Made by a program: the position numbers and the translations under genes. Source: Epiperipatus broadwayi (taxonomy: Eukaryota; Onychophora; Udeonychophora; Euonychophora; Peripatidae). From it: a stretch of 64,000 bases of DNA. Below the pieces are notes generated by a model. The model worked only from the letters and a program-made list of their open reading frames with translations. It had not been told where the DNA came from and ran no database searches. Each line of letters starts with the position of its first letter. Position 1 is the first letter of the stretch. Of the stretch, positions 1-13,600 are shown piece by piece. Where the stretch lies: positions 4,151,244 to 4,215,243 of the forward strand of contig JAQFVV010012418.1 of the NCBI GenBank assembly GCA_028023455.1, in the 5' to 3' direction.

Positions 1-1690
1 GAGAAATCCTAGTTATCCTTGATAGGAAGGTTTCCCCTGACTTCATACCTAACTTATTATCCATCCCTCAGGTCTATCTGCTGAGCATTTTGTTCACCAC
101 ATTTCTGAATCCTCTCTTGTTCAGGCTGGAACATGATCTCCCTGGCATCCTCCTTTCTGCACTGAACAAAAGCAGCAAATGCCTTGATTATGTAGACAAT
201 GTGGTTGTCTTCCTTCCCTCAGTCAATCTCATCCCTAGGCTTCAACAGATCCTCACCTGGTGTACCGAAACATACAGGCTGGAATTTAGCAGTGACAAAT
301 CAGCCTGGCAACTATTTTCCAGTAAATAAATCCCTTCCACCTTCAATGCCTAGCCATACAACTTCCTTGGTTTCCCTTCATGCTGTCTCCTAAGACATGA
401 GGTTATGGGTCCAAGCTGCACTTTATCAACACATCATCCACCTTCAGCACTATCTCAGGTATCTACCTCTCCCTTTGTGGGAAAGTCACCCTCCTCAATC
501 TTCTAGTGTTTCCTAAAATAGCATATTACACCCCCCCCATTGTTCTACCTACATATTCCTTTATATCCAAAATCCAATTCCCTTTGTACCCATTTTTTCT
601 GGGGCAGAAACATGGTCGCCATCAGCCTAAAAAAACTTGGTTTTCCTAAAAAACTCCAATGGGTTGGGCCTGCATTCCATCGACACTCTTCTGATTCATA
701 AATCTCACATTATTCTAAGTCACTTTTCTGCCAACCTTGTGCTTATTATTATCACACCCACTGACACTCCTCCTCCTAGTAGCAGGCCCAGGTCATGGAC
801 CTTACTCATTGCCAACATCCTACGAAAGGCTGGCTTTATTATATCATCCATCAGTGGCAAACTAAAGTACTTTGAGGTTTTCAATCTGACCACAGACTTC
901 TTCATTGTCTTCCCTACATTCCTCAAACTTATCAATGCGCAATTAATCCAAAAATTCAAAAGATGGTTCCTTGAGGCAAAATTTCTCGATTTCCTCCTCA
1001 AAATCAACTTTCACTCCCTTCCCACAAATCAATTTTTGGTCAATCATAGGAGTTTCACCTAGATCTCCCCCTATGCCAGCTCTGTAAAACTGACAATAAA
1101 ACCTCCAGCACTTCCTACTTAATTGTCCCTTTCTGCTTGGAGTGAAGCATATCAACTCCTGCCTTTACTCACACAGGAACTCTATCTTCAACCTCCAAGA
1201 ATCCATAGAAACAGGAGTCTTTGCAACTATTAGACTATCAGTTTTCCTCATCTATGACCTCTGGTTGCTCCGATGTGCCATTATTTTTGACCAGAGAGTA
1301 CACTCAGTGAATCAAAAGCTATTGGACCTAATTCACTCTCTCAAAACCAGAGATACCAAACTAGCCCACCTCCACTCCTCACAGTCACTTGAGCAATCCT
1401 CCAACTCTCATCCTCTCAGCCTCTGTCATAGAACTCAATCATTTAAATATTTGTGACCCATGCAGTGCTTGCTTAAAGAAGACATGCATCTTGGACTGGC
1501 CTGGACTACACACCCTTCCCCTGTTCCACTTCCCATTCCCTTTTCACATGTATCCTTCCCCTCTTACCATGTTGCTCCTGAAATTTCAATTTACCATATA
1601 ATCACTCCTTTGTGAATCTTTTTCTAACTGTATTTGTATCTGTTTTTTTTTTTTTTTGATGAATAAACTTTCATCACTGAGAAAAAAACT
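1..1690 (+). mobile_element. LINE (non-LTR retrotransposon), 3' half, decayed
   Basis: This is the C-terminal part of a LINE reverse transcriptase on the + strand, entering from the left edge. Near 190-300 a translated stretch contains YVDNV, matching the catalytic YxDD box with the second Asp changed to Asn, followed by a thumb-like segment ending in FSSDKSAW. Around 570-680 the translation gives THFFWG and then LGLHSI, which fit the conserved post-RT segment of L1/Jockey-type LINEs (an FxWxG core followed by GGLGL). A Cys-containing stretch near 1070-1130 resembles the C-terminal zinc region. The frame changes many times and there are many stops, so it is dead. The 3' end is plausible at the T15 run (1646-1660) and the small hairpin gatgaataaactttcatc. 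The clade is not assigned; LINE identity itself is well supported. Confidence 0.75.
90..329 (+). pseudogene. LINE reverse transcriptase palm/thumb fragment
   Basis: This 79-codon open stretch covers the RT palm around the catalytic box. The box reads YVDNV at about residues 34-38; active enzymes have YxDD, so the second metal-binding Asp is replaced. The following residues (LTWCTETYRLEF, then SSDKS) match the segment after the box in LINE RTs, where a helix leads to a hydrophobic strand and a DKS/NKTK-like motif. The ATG is incidental, because homology should extend upstream beyond the window edge. The fragment cannot make a functional polymerase. Confidence 0.65.
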
Positions 1691-1691
1691 T

Positions 1692-4600
1692 TGTCAGAAT
1701 ATCCAGTGCAGGTGTTATTTTATGAGATCGCAAGTTAGAAAGTTATCACCCGATTAATATATATGATATTTCATAGCAGGTCTAATACATAAGTACCATA
1801 ATTATATTTACCAGTAATTATGCATAATTTGCATTTTGTTTTGGTAGTTATGATAAATAATGATTCTATTGGAAATTCATATGTTTACATTTGAATTACC
1901 AAAAAAAAAAAAAAAATTAGTTAAAATATAAGCTCAAGTACATATTAAATTATTTTTTCAAATCCACCTTTTTTCTTCTCTTCTTTATAACAGTGAAAGA
2001 TGAATAAAATGAATAGTCACATATCTTGCTTTTTATAACAACAAACAAATTCAAACTGGTTTGAAAAACATTATAAATGTACTACCAAATCTAGAAAAAT
2101 TTCTAATAAGAAAAATTATTTATTAAATTTACAAATATGTATTATAGAGTAGGACAAAGAAAAAACAAATGCTCATATTTTTCTAATAATTTTTATATTT
2201 AATATATTATTGGTAAACATAATGTGAGATTGAAATAACAAAATATTTACTAAGACAAAATGGAAATTACTCATAATTACTGGTAAGTATTAAAAAAAAA
2301 GATCAGATATAATCATGATTTATCAAACTTACCAACCACAAATGTTGGTAATTATGCATAATTTCATGTAAGTGTACATATTTTCCAATTTGTCGTATTT
2401 ACTACAACATCTATAATTAATAAGTTAAATACTAATTTCCAAAAAATAAACAACTCTTTTATTAATATATACAGTCATGTGTGTGTATATACATAACGAA
2501 AGTGATGAGACATTGAGGTAGCACAATTTATCATTTGCTTGCCACTTTTTTTAACAATTTTTTTTAATACTTCTATATGTAGATATAAACATATACAATA
2601 TATATATGCACACAAATTTGTATATGAAATTCTCGGCATGAATGCACATCAGCAACAAAAATGATAGAAGATATTACATGCAAGTCATATATACGTACAC
2701 ACACAATAATGGTAAGTAAATTTCTATGTACGAACACACATAAATATTATACTCATTCATTGACATCCACTTATAAGGGGGGGGGGGATAGAGAAGACCA
2801 AAGAATTAGAGATGTCTTTTATTATGATTAAACAAATCAATCTATGAAAAAAAAATTTATCCACATATATTCGTTCTGTTAAGAGCATTTAGTCTGCTTA
2901 TTCAGTATTTTGTAAAGTTGTCTTAATTTGTTTTGTAGCAAACTTTTCCCCCGGAAATCTTTAATAAACTTACCTAATTGAATCTATTCATTTTAGTCTT
3001 CACAATAAAAACAAACAAGTTTACTTCAAATACTTTTTTTTAGGAAGTTGTTATTTTTCATTTTATGAAAAAATCCAATGTTAAATATTCAACATTAGTA
3101 TACCCAATAAGTTGAAGAATCACTGATTGATCTTAAAACTTTGATGATGTATTTTGAGAATATTACGTAACATCCTTAAATGATATTTTTAAAATGCTTT
3201 TATATTAAATCAATAAGAATTATGTGTTTCACTTCCATACAATACATTTGATATAATAATAGCCATATATATATAACAAATTTAGTTATATCATTATGAT
3301 GGAATAATTATCATTTCTTTTTAATTTTTAAATACAGCATTAGCAGCATACTGGAGTTTGTGCTGCATCTCAACAACCCCAAACCAGACTTTTCTTTAAG
3401 ATAATAGTTATCCAAATCAGAAATTTGCTGAAGATATTTTTTCTGCACCATTGGTTAATATTATTAAACAATAATTACGTAACAAAATTTTTTATAAGTT
3501 ACATTTAAAACTTTTAAGAATATTTTGTAATCATCTTTTGAATTGTCAAATTGAGGTTGAATTAAAATCTCAGAATCAAATGTATATTTGATGTCAACTT
3601 AATATTAGAAAATGATAACTTTCATTTCAAATGTTCATTTTTTTCAACAACCAGTATTAACACTTCCCCTCATACCATTCTCATACATGATCACAATTCT
3701 ATAGATAACCAAAATATTTCAAACATTTTCACACCTATTTGATAAGCCATAAGCTTTGATTAAATTGATAAAAAAATATATTAATCTTATCTTTGCTCAT
3801 AACATCATTATTGCATTTCCTGCGAGCAAGTTTTTTTGAATGAATTAATATTTATTCTCATATTAAATATAATGAGTACTATTACATCTGATTTCAGTAA
3901 ACCCTAGTCTGTCTAACATATTCACTTCTATAAATTTGGTCAATTTATGTAGTTTATTTTAAGAATTCAAACCTATAACATTTATTATTGAAAAAAAAAA
4001 ATGTTTATTAAAAATATTTACAAAAGTACATTTTTTATGAATAGTACTAGTCACCATCAAATCAATGTAAGCTGCGACTTATTCTTTCATCACCTTTCTC
4101 CAGAATCATGTTCATATGGGCTTTAAGGCTGTTTAAAAAATACTCATTATTTCATTCACCTTATTTCTGGTTATCCTTTCTTTCATCACCAACATTTCAA
4201 AGCATTATAGGCTATTTTAATGAATTAGATTGTCCCATGATGTGAGAATTGGTCATTTGTACTTCAAGGGGTTTAATCTGATCAATTATCCATCTTTAGT
4301 TTGCTTTGATGATATTAAAGTTTTAGTGTTTTTTTTAATTTTTTTATTTTCATTTATGCATTATTAATTGATATTAGCAACCTAATTTCTAAACTTTTTT
4401 TATTTTTTCACACCACCAATGTTTTCATTGATGAGTTATTATTTAGTGAATAGTTTACAATTTTTTTTATGTAAATTTGGCAACTAAGGCAACTGAGTTA
4501 ATAGAATATTTAATTGACTCATATTATTTCCCATACTTTTTATTTTTCTTATTATTATCATCTGAAAATTAACTTCAGAATTTATATCATCAGAGATGAT

Positions 4601-5340
4601 TTTATTATGCTAGAATAGTTTAAGATTGTCTGATTTTTCATATATCAGAATTTGAGACAATGAAGGCATTATGGGTAATACCCAGATTGTTAGGTTACTT
4701 GATAAATGTTATGTAACATAGACTACATTTATATGGTCTGCAAACTTGAAACACTCTGTCTGCCTACCTCTCTACAATGAAGTGTTCAAGGAAATTTATC
4801 AAGAATATAAATATCAATAGTTATCACTAAAAATGGCTTAGGCCTCAATTCAAACCTAGTTTTTAATGACTTTTTTAATAGTGTATTATTTAAACTTTAT
4901 GACTTATGCAATGTCTTTTAGAGCTTGTAAGTTTATGTATGCATCAAATTTTATGGATGTGTGAATGATTTGACATTTTATAATAGAATTAGAATCTTTA
5001 GAAAGATAGTGTATCTTTTGTCTTTCAATGCTTAATCTTTTTTCTTTTTATATTTTATCCATTTTTTATATAATTATAAGAGATTATATAAAATCCTTTG
5101 CTAATTAACAAATACACCAACTCTGTGATGATATATTTTTTATAAAGCATCAAGGTGTTCATCATACAATCAATAAATGGAAATATTTTTTTATTATTTG
5201 GAAACAATGCAGTGAATTAATGTGAAAGGAATGAGCATTTTAATATTTTTCTGTCCATATTGTTTCTAGATAAGAATCACTAGATATTTATTTCTGGCCA
5301 ATATATATAAATCAATAACTGTTGATAATTTAAATTATGT
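1692..5340. other. AT-rich DNA, no gene recognised
   Basis: I see no coding region here. The stretch holds poly-A tracts (about 1900-1915), a G11 run at 2777-2787, GT/AT microsatellite patches near 2475-2500 and 2590-2610, and many poly-T runs. A less AT-rich patch at about 4050-4330 could be an old transposon relic, but I could not match it to a protein family in any frame. Confidence 0.5.
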
Positions 5341-5480
5341 ACACTCATATATCTATGTGTCATACAGAAAAGAAAAATTCGATAATAATAATAATATTTA
5401 GCTGAATGAGCTTTCAGCTAAATATTACTATTATTATCAAATTTTTCTCTGTTTATGACACATAGATATATGTGTGAGTA
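5341..5480. repeat. Palindromic hairpin element (about 140 bp)
   Basis: Two arms of about 68 bp (5341-5408 and 5411-5480) are near-perfect reverse complements with almost no spacer. The outer ends read acactcatatatctatgtgt and acacatagatatatgtgtga, and the arms run through a short (ATA)n patch towards the centre. The shape is that of a short foldback or MITE-like insertion, or a palindrome made by template switching. There is no coding content. Confidence 0.8.
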
Positions 5481-5599
5481 TAATATATATAGTATAAAAT
5501 AGAATTAAGTAGCAACAAAAATACTAGTAGAAACCCAATTTATAAAATATTCTTTATCTCACAAATGTGGTTTTAACTATTATATAACAAAACTTTTCA

Positions 5600-6230
5600 A
5601 ATGAATTCACATCAAACTACTCATATTTCAAATGCAGTAATGACCAATGATCTTTAACATTAAGCAAAATTCTCATAAGGTTGTCTCCAGATGCAAAATG
5701 ATTAATCAAAAGTCTCTTTGCTTCTTCTCTTAACTTCATTACATTCCTAAAAGATAATCTTTGTATAACTTAATAATATTATGTGACTATTATCATATTC
5801 ACATATGCATAAAGTTTGAGCTATTTTAAATTATATTTTTATATGTTTTAATCTTTCATAAAAACTCTTCTCTATACAGATTTTAAAACAGCTACAAGGA
5901 ATCCTTAGAATACTTGTATCAAATTCTATGCAGCTATTTGTAGATGTATAGAGAAGAGAATAAGTTCAATATTTATGAAAGAGTTAAAATTCATCAAATA
6001 GAAACTGTAAGTCAGTTTTACACATTTGTGAATGTAATACTGATGATAAAAAAATGTTCAGTGGTGCAAAAATGTCTTTTAGAAACATAATGAAATTAAA
6101 AGGCAGCCAAGAGATTCTTTGGATGAATCACTTTAGGTCTGAGATCATCAAAGTTATGATAATTTCTTTTAATGTTAAGAGTCATTAGCATTTGTCTTTG
6201 AATTGTAGATAATAAGATGTGTATATATAT
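5600..6230. repeat. Degenerate foldback element (about 630 bp)
   Basis: The left half (about 5600-5915) aligns as a reverse complement with the right half (about 5920-6230) around a single centre near 5918. The clearest arms are 5846-5880 against 5945-5990 (both containing the tctctatac/gtatagaga pair) and 5640-5750 against 6090-6205 (aatgttaa near gatcat in one arm, aatgttaagagtcat in the other). The coordinate sums stay constant, which argues for one large palindrome rather than scattered matches. Both arms have diverged considerably, so it is old. No coding content was seen. Confidence 0.6.
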
Positions 6231-7731
6231 GTTTTATTTTTTAATATTCCATTGAGCAGTTTTGTTTAAAAGATGAAATCATGATCTTAAAATGGAGGAA
6301 AGTTTGATTTTGCTAATATGTTTTTGGTTTTTATCAGTGCATTCCTTATTTTTCCTTTACCATATCACATTCACCAGCCTAGAAATTTAGATGCTTCTTT
6401 CACTATCCATGGATTCCTGAACATTTTTCATTCTTTGGTGACTTAAACATATATACATAAAATAACTCATCTTTTTTTTTTGTTACCTTTTGCATGTATA
6501 ATGTTTTATTTTCAAATATTCTTAAAACTTCTATTTCATAATACATTCTTGAAATATATAAGTATATGATGGATTATCATCAAAAATGACACTAGCATAA
6601 ATAAGAACTAAAAGAAACCATAAATAAATAGAATGTAGGAGATATGTGCCACAATATCTGATAGTTAATAATCATCAAACAGTTAAAATAAAATTCAAAT
6701 TTGTTTTTACAAAAAAATTATATTTATATATTTAATACTTACATAAAATGAATATATATAAAATGTATTACATTTATTTATTTAAATATGATACTTTTAA
6801 GATTATAAATGCTAAACATGTATTATTTTTTATTAATAGTCATTAGTTGTTTATATCACCACAATTTTCAAGAAATCATACATTTTTTAAAGCTTTTATT
6901 TATATAGTTTCCAAATATAATTCTTAAATCTACAGTAAATGCATATTTCAAATATGAAATTCAAATGCAAGTAAACTAAGTCTTCAATAAGCTATGGATA
7001 AACAGTATTCATGCCAACAAATCATAAAGACTAGAAGGACATAAATATTACTAAAGTATAATTATAGCTGAGTTTCTTTCTATATGACAGCTATTTTCAA
7101 TAGAATTATGAACTAAAAATGATCAATGTGACTTCTCAAATCATTAGTCATAGCACATTTATATTGCTGTTATATGTTTGTAATTAAAAAATATATATAA
7201 ATCTTCAATGCACATGCAGTAAAATTAATGATAGGTGAGAAGTCATGAGATCCTTTTTATCTGATATTCATTTTTGGTTACGCTTAAGATCACCATCTTT
7301 AGAGTAAAAGTTATATATAGCTGTATCACCTCTTAATTAGTTATTTGTATGTCTCTCACAGCCAGTCGTAGTCAATATTATAATGAAATTATTATTTTAT
7401 GCTTAAAATAGGACTTCTGTGAATTATTAAACCAAAATTTTTATTTAAAAGACCCTAAAGCAAATAGTTAATGATGATGCAATTCTGTTGATTTAAAAGA
7501 AATCATAAAGTGCATTCTTCGTATGATAAAATTAAAATAGTTGATTTAGAAGTGGAAAAAAAAAAGCCTTTGCTCAATAAATAATAAATCAAAAGAATAA
7601 AAAAAAAAATCGTCTTAATTTTATATTTTTTAAACTGTTAAAATTGAATCCATAGCATTTAATGAAGATTAAATCACTAAACATCACGTGATATCTGCTA
7701 TATATAGAGTTTTGCCTCTGTATTTAATGAA
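6231..7731. other. AT-rich DNA, no gene recognised
   Basis: No protein homology or structured repeat stands out. The stretch contains poly-T at 6471-6481 and repeated AT microsatellite patches. The motif aaacatcacgtgatat occurs just before the next palindrome (about 7680) and recurs inside the 58.4-59.0 kb tandem repeat. Confidence 0.5.
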
Positions 7732-8080
7732 GTTAAAACAGGCAAAACTCACTATATATATTGCCACACACACCAAGCTAGAGAAATCAATGAATGCCAG
7801 AAGGCTTGTGCATAAAATCCCCATCTAGGGCCTACTCATCTACTATCCCCAGACTAGTTTCTGGCTTATGTCCTTCGTCAGTGATGAGCCTAAGATCTAG
7901 GTGCAGCACTCTCAGATCCAAGGCTCCTCACTGACAAAGGCCATAAGCCAGAAACTAGTCTGGGGATAGTGGATGAGTAGGTACTAGATGGGGATTTTAT
8001 GCACAAGCCTTCTGGCATCCATTGATTACTCTAGCTTGCTGTGTGTGGCAATATATATAGTGAGTTTTTCCTGTTTTAAC
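7732..8080. repeat. Palindromic MITE-like element (about 349 bp)
   Basis: The arms run from 7732 (gttaaaacaggcaaaactca) to about 7890 and from about 7921 to 8080, ending tgttttaac. They are highly similar reverse complements, including a GC-richer core (ccccagactagtttctggct in the left arm and its complement in the right). The central loop of about 30 bp carries aggtgcagcactctcagatc. The element has no reading frame. It is most likely a non-autonomous foldback DNA element; a diverged relative of its right arm lies at 18.77-18.99 kb, which supports a dispersed family. Confidence 0.8.
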
Positions 8081-9739
8081 AACAGTTATACACAAGCATA
8101 AGAGGTGGTGGTCGTGTGATATTTAATGAAGACTGAAAACGCATTGAATTTGTAAATGGAAAGATTGATATATCTATTTTTAAAAAAGAATGAATGAACA
8201 TGATGTCATACATATTCACTCACCTAGATTCAATTTACTGTACTTTTTTTTTTTTTGTTTAACCACATTATTTAATTTTGTTAAAATTATTTTTGTTAAT
8301 AACTTAAATGTATATAATTTTTTAAATTAAATTATATATTTAGAACACATTATAAGGTTATCAATACTTTTTATATTTTTAAGCATCTGTATGAAGACTT
8401 GGAACTAAATGGTTATGAAAAAAGGAGGGGGAATCAATTGTTGTATATATAATAATAAAGATTTTCATGATTAAAGAGATAAAATTAAAACTATTTTGAG
8501 CAAATATTGTATAGTGCATCAAATCTTCATGTTGAAATATTTCTATGATCAGGAATAAATGTATTCTGTTTGAAATCTCCAAAAGAATCCTTTTGTTTAA
8601 AGTCTTTTAAAAAATTTTAATTTTTAGACACAGATAATTTCTCTAGAAAAGTAGGCATCTGATATTTTGAGAAGTTTAATTCATTCTTTTCAAGGCTTTT
8701 GGGTCCTGAAGTACTGTTGCTTGTCAAGTAAGAGCTACAATGTGGGTTAGTTTCCCATTTGATGTTATTTTATGAGTAAGTTGATTAATTATAAACAGAG
8801 AAACTTTAAAATAAGTTTAAATATTATTATTTTTTGTCTAATGTCATATTAGTGGATTAGGGAGAAATTAAATTATAGGTCTTACAAGCCTGGAATGTAT
8901 TGAGTTTCCTGAATTCTTTTACTAGATTAGCAAAAGTCTAGTACTAATAATTGAAGCAATACACCTCTCACCTTAATGCTTTTTAATCTTATTCTATCAT
9001 TCTTCCCATCCATTAGTGATAATTTTATTATGTCAGTTGACAAAAGAAAAAAATTCAAAATTTAAAAATAATAATTTCCAATTGTGACTGATCAATTTCT
9101 TTATAAAATAACTTATTAAATTAATTTGCACAGCTTTTGCTATTACTAGAACAACAACTCTATTTTAGGGTAAAATTTTATGAATAAAATTCTTCAAAAC
9201 ATTGGCTGTCTACTATTGCAGATAAATTTTCTACATCGGTTGATCAGAAACTTTACTTTGAATAAAAGGATTCATTAGGAGACTTTAAATATGACTCTTT
9301 TATTACTGATTATAAAAATTCTCAGCATGGAATACTGATATAAGGTATTTTCCAAAAACTTTTTTAAATATATATATATAATATAAATGAGCAATAAATT
9401 ATTTTTATGAATTAAACAAAGCTTTTTTCATATGGAAACATATTTAGCCTTCAATGTTTTTTTTAAAAAAAATATGTTTAAAATTAATATATGTTTGAAT
9501 GTCTAATTAGGCCTTCTGAATTAATTGTTTATTAGACCAACAAAAATTGTGTATTAATAATTGAACAGTCAATCTCTTAATCTCTTGATTACCCATTTTC
9601 TATGACCCCAAGACTGCGAAAAACTTAAATAAATATTTATCACTATTAACATTCATTCATTAACAAGTATAGCTATTCTAGCACCAGAAGAAGAAAAAAA
9701 AGCAAATGAGAACGGTTGGAGTATAGAATTACTGTGTGT
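8081..9739. other. AT-rich DNA, no gene recognised
   Basis: No homology to protein families is visible. A 67-codon minus-strand open frame at 8379-8582 is compositionally ordinary AT-rich DNA with no recognisable motif, so I do not call it a gene. Confidence 0.5.
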
Positions 9740-10640
9740 GTGTAATTAAAAGATAAAAATATAGTTGCGTAGACATAGAATCAATCGTTATAGTTAGTGC
9801 CGAGAGATAATCAATAGTGCGTGACATAGCAATGACTCTCCTTAGTGCTAAGCTGTATGAGCGAAGCTAGTAAAATAATAAAACAAACTAAGAAAGAATG
9901 AAAAAATAATGATCAATTTACTTATAAATGTTAATAATAATTAAAATTATATTAAATTAAAATATATGCCAGTATTACCACTTAAAACAAATTAATGACG
10001 GATTTATTGCTCTAAGAAATTCAAATACCGGAAGTGGCAGAGCTGGTCGCGATTCGTGATTCTGATGTGATGTAATGTGGTGTATTTTGGCTTCTCCTTA
10101 AACGAAGTCAAGAATATCTCAGCAATTATGCCCAGATAAACCTGTTAGCCACTAAATTAAGCTCCAGAGTCTGTCGCGCCACTTCTGCAATAAACCACGA
10201 AGGGCATTCTAAACAATATTACTGTATCACTAAAATTCATAAATCATTTTCATTAAAATGCTTTGATTTAAAAAATAAATTCTCTTATAAACAGATATTA
10301 ATTGCGAATATTACACAATGTATTTATTACCATTTATAAACTTTATTAAAAAATTTATTTTTACATGTAAAAAAATAAAGAAGAATCTATGAGTGGTTTT
10401 TTTTACTGTTTTCTCGCAGTAATATTCTTAACAGCTTTTCAATAACATTGAGTAATTGAAAGTTTAACCCTCTTCTTGACAGCTTTTTGATAACGTTTAT
10501 TAACACCTGTTCAGTGATAGAGTGACAGACTTGAGAGTTAAAGATTAACGGATGAAAGTTCAATCTGATACTGAAAAGTCACTCAAACTCCCAAGCAATA
10601 ACCATTCTAATAATACGACCAATAAAATGAAGTTATTAGT
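9740..10640. other. CpG-containing composition island of unknown nature
   Basis: This block stands out from its AT-rich, CpG-poor surroundings. It contains accggaagtggcagagctgg, ggtcgcgattcg and tctgtcgcgccacttctgc, and the outer two form a loose inverted pair (ggaagtggcagag near 10030, cgccacttctgc near 10178). A direct repeat of about 25 bp (cttaacagcttttcaataac and cttgacagctttttgataac) sits at about 10427-10500. It could be an unrecognised transposon, an untranslated exon or a promoter. No frame gives a convincing protein. Confidence 0.35.
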
Positions 10641-13600
10641 TTGTAGGAAGGAAATGAAAGTCTTCACTTATTAGAGCAATTGAAAAATTTCCTCCAGCTG
10701 CTAAAATGACAAACTGAGAAAATCATATATCAATTATAAGTTTCTTATAAGTAGATATTCAATACCTATCACTTTTGAATATTCTTAAATGCTACTGACG
10801 ATTATTTATGCATATATTATTTAACAATTTAATTCTTAAATTGTTTTATCAAGAGACAAACATTTAGTGTCACTTGATATCAAATCACTCATCTGTGTCA
10901 TTTAACATGCAGACCTCAAATTATCACTATACAGTTTATTTGTTTGTGTGTATATAAATGTAAAACATTAAAAAAAAACAATTACAAAAAAATTAATGCA
11001 CGAATACTAATGTAAAAGGAAATTATATCTTGATTTGAAATGAGAATTGTACAAGTTTAGATTGCAACCAATTTCCAAAATATACATACCTTAAGTGAAA
11101 CACCATCCAAAATTTTAATTTTTCAACCATATTCATATGATTTAGAACTCTTTTGCAAGTGAAAAAATTATGTGTGTGCATATATAAGAGAAAATCATTA
11201 AATAACAAATGATTATAAAAAATAAAGTTAGGTTATGATCTTAATAACATTTTTGAACATAATCTCCACTGATGTGATGCTTTGCTTTATAAGTACTTCA
11301 AAAGTTTAACTGCATATATAAGGGAAGTTGAAAATCTTCATAACAAGAAGAAGCTCTGAAGAAGATTGCTAGTCAATTGGAACTGTCAGATTGATTAAGT
11401 TCAATAAAATAAGCATTGTTGCTTTAATTACTTCAAAACCTGGTGTCTTAGTCATTTGTATTACTTTTTTTCCTGCTTTGTATCAAATTGTGAAAAGCTT
11501 GACATGATAAACATTTTTCATCATAAACAGAAATATATTTCTTTATAAATATCTTGTTGAATGTCATTTTTGTCTATAGAGACTACAAAATGGCAAGCTG
11601 TTTCCTGAAAACACCCTCCTCAGAATAGTAATCATTTTAACTTCTGAGATTAGTCACCGGATATGCATTTAGTAATCAGATTAGTCCATAGTAGCATATA
11701 CTGATCCATATATGATATGCCACTCCTGAACAGCAATTTTATTTTCATTTATATGTCTGACATTATAATTCATTTTGCAGGTGCTATACACTTTTTGCAC
11801 ATATTTATTTGATCATCCCATCTTTAGCTAATTGTCTTACTGATTATTGCTAACCATCTATTAGACTAGGCACTATTATATTATTTTAAACTCAAATATA
11901 AACTTTAAACTTATTTAAAGATTAATAAAATTGCAGGTTTCGCATAGCTCCACTTTCTTCCCATACATGTTATTATGACTTTTGCACAATTTCAACCTCA
12001 TAAAAAAAGACATCTGAAAAGAGGCAAATCAAAATGCATTTGGCTGAATAAGACAATCATATAATATGTAGTAAATAAAGATTTTGTTTGATATGTAATC
12101 GTACATGTAATCTATATATTTGTTTATATACATACATTTTAGGTATATAATCTACATAGCTGTATAAGCAACATTATACATTTTTGCATCCACACTCTAT
12201 ATAATTGTATAACAAATAATATTTTAATTAGCACAAATTATTAAAATCAGTTAATTTAATAATGTATCTGAATGTTTGAATCTGTATGTTCAATGTGAGT
12301 GTAAAATAAATTTATAATTATTTATTTATAAATTAACATGATTGTTTGCCTTGATTAATTACTAGACATGTTTTATAAATATTTAGGTATGTACTATCCT
12401 TTAAATTTTTTTTAAAAATAAACAAATATTAAATTTCCTCAAGCAAAATATTATTTTGTATGAATTTCCTGCTGTAATTTGTTAAGAAATTTTGCCTTCT
12501 TTCTTCTTTTTATTAAACAAATGCATAGATTTATTACTGACTATACAAAGCTTTATTACTATCAACTTATATTTTCAGTCCTATAATATTTCGTTAATAA
12601 AGGAAAGGTTGATAAAATTTGATCTGCCACCTTTATTAAAATTCATATAGAAGTATGAATTTTATAAAATACCTATTTATAATGAATTAGTATCATTTTT
12701 TAAAAAAGAAAAACATGTCAAGATTAAATTTTATTATTATAATAAGTTTATTAATTATATTTCTCAGACTTTCTCTTTGCAGTTGACTCAATAATTAGGA
12801 TGACTGATGTGATTGTGAAAAGTAGAATAAAATCTGAGTTTGGCCAACTAATGAGTTTTATAATATTTCTGTAACTAATGCTGGAATACTTCTTGACTTT
12901 CCAAGTAAATGATTTCTGCATAGTAGGTTTTGAGTCCATCTTTAAGTTTTTGGATTTATAATTGCAACCTTGTGAATTTTAGTTGTCATTTACAACGTGC
13001 AAATAGGCATATAAATTTAAAATATTTGCATATTTTGGTTTGATGTATTTCTGCAAGGAAATACTTTAGAATATGAACTATATTAAAAATAAATAAATAA
13101 AAACTTTCAGAATACTGCTAGTTCCTTAACATGTTTTGTAAAGACAGGGAGAATTCCATTAATCCTAATACTGATCCAGAAACTTCTATTACCTAAATAA
13201 ATTTTTAGAAGTGTTTCTTAACGTTTTACAATAAATAAACTAATTTGTATTCACATTCATCTAAAAAAAAGATGAATAAAAAAAAAAAACTTGAAATAGT
13301 TCATTTTACAATTTAAACATTATATGTATTTAAATTTCCACTCAAAAAATATTTTATGCTCTATAATCTTAAAAAGATTAACTCTCCCCTCCAAGAATTT
13401 ATTATTTACTTTAACACATCTTATCTTCAAGACAAACTCCATTTCTATCTTTAGATAACAGAAACCTGTAAGTTAAAATGCATTTTATTGGTGAAATGAT
13501 TAATCTCTTAAAAACTAATAAAAATGTTTGAATAGTCACTTTGAAATGAATTATTATCAGAGGATACTGCAATCATTTTGCCAAATTATGACAATATAGT

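Noticed and set aside
637-1062. 141-codon + frame as a host gene
   Set aside because: It lies within the LINE 3' region; only its first 30 or so residues match the LINE, and the rest is out of frame with the other landmarks.
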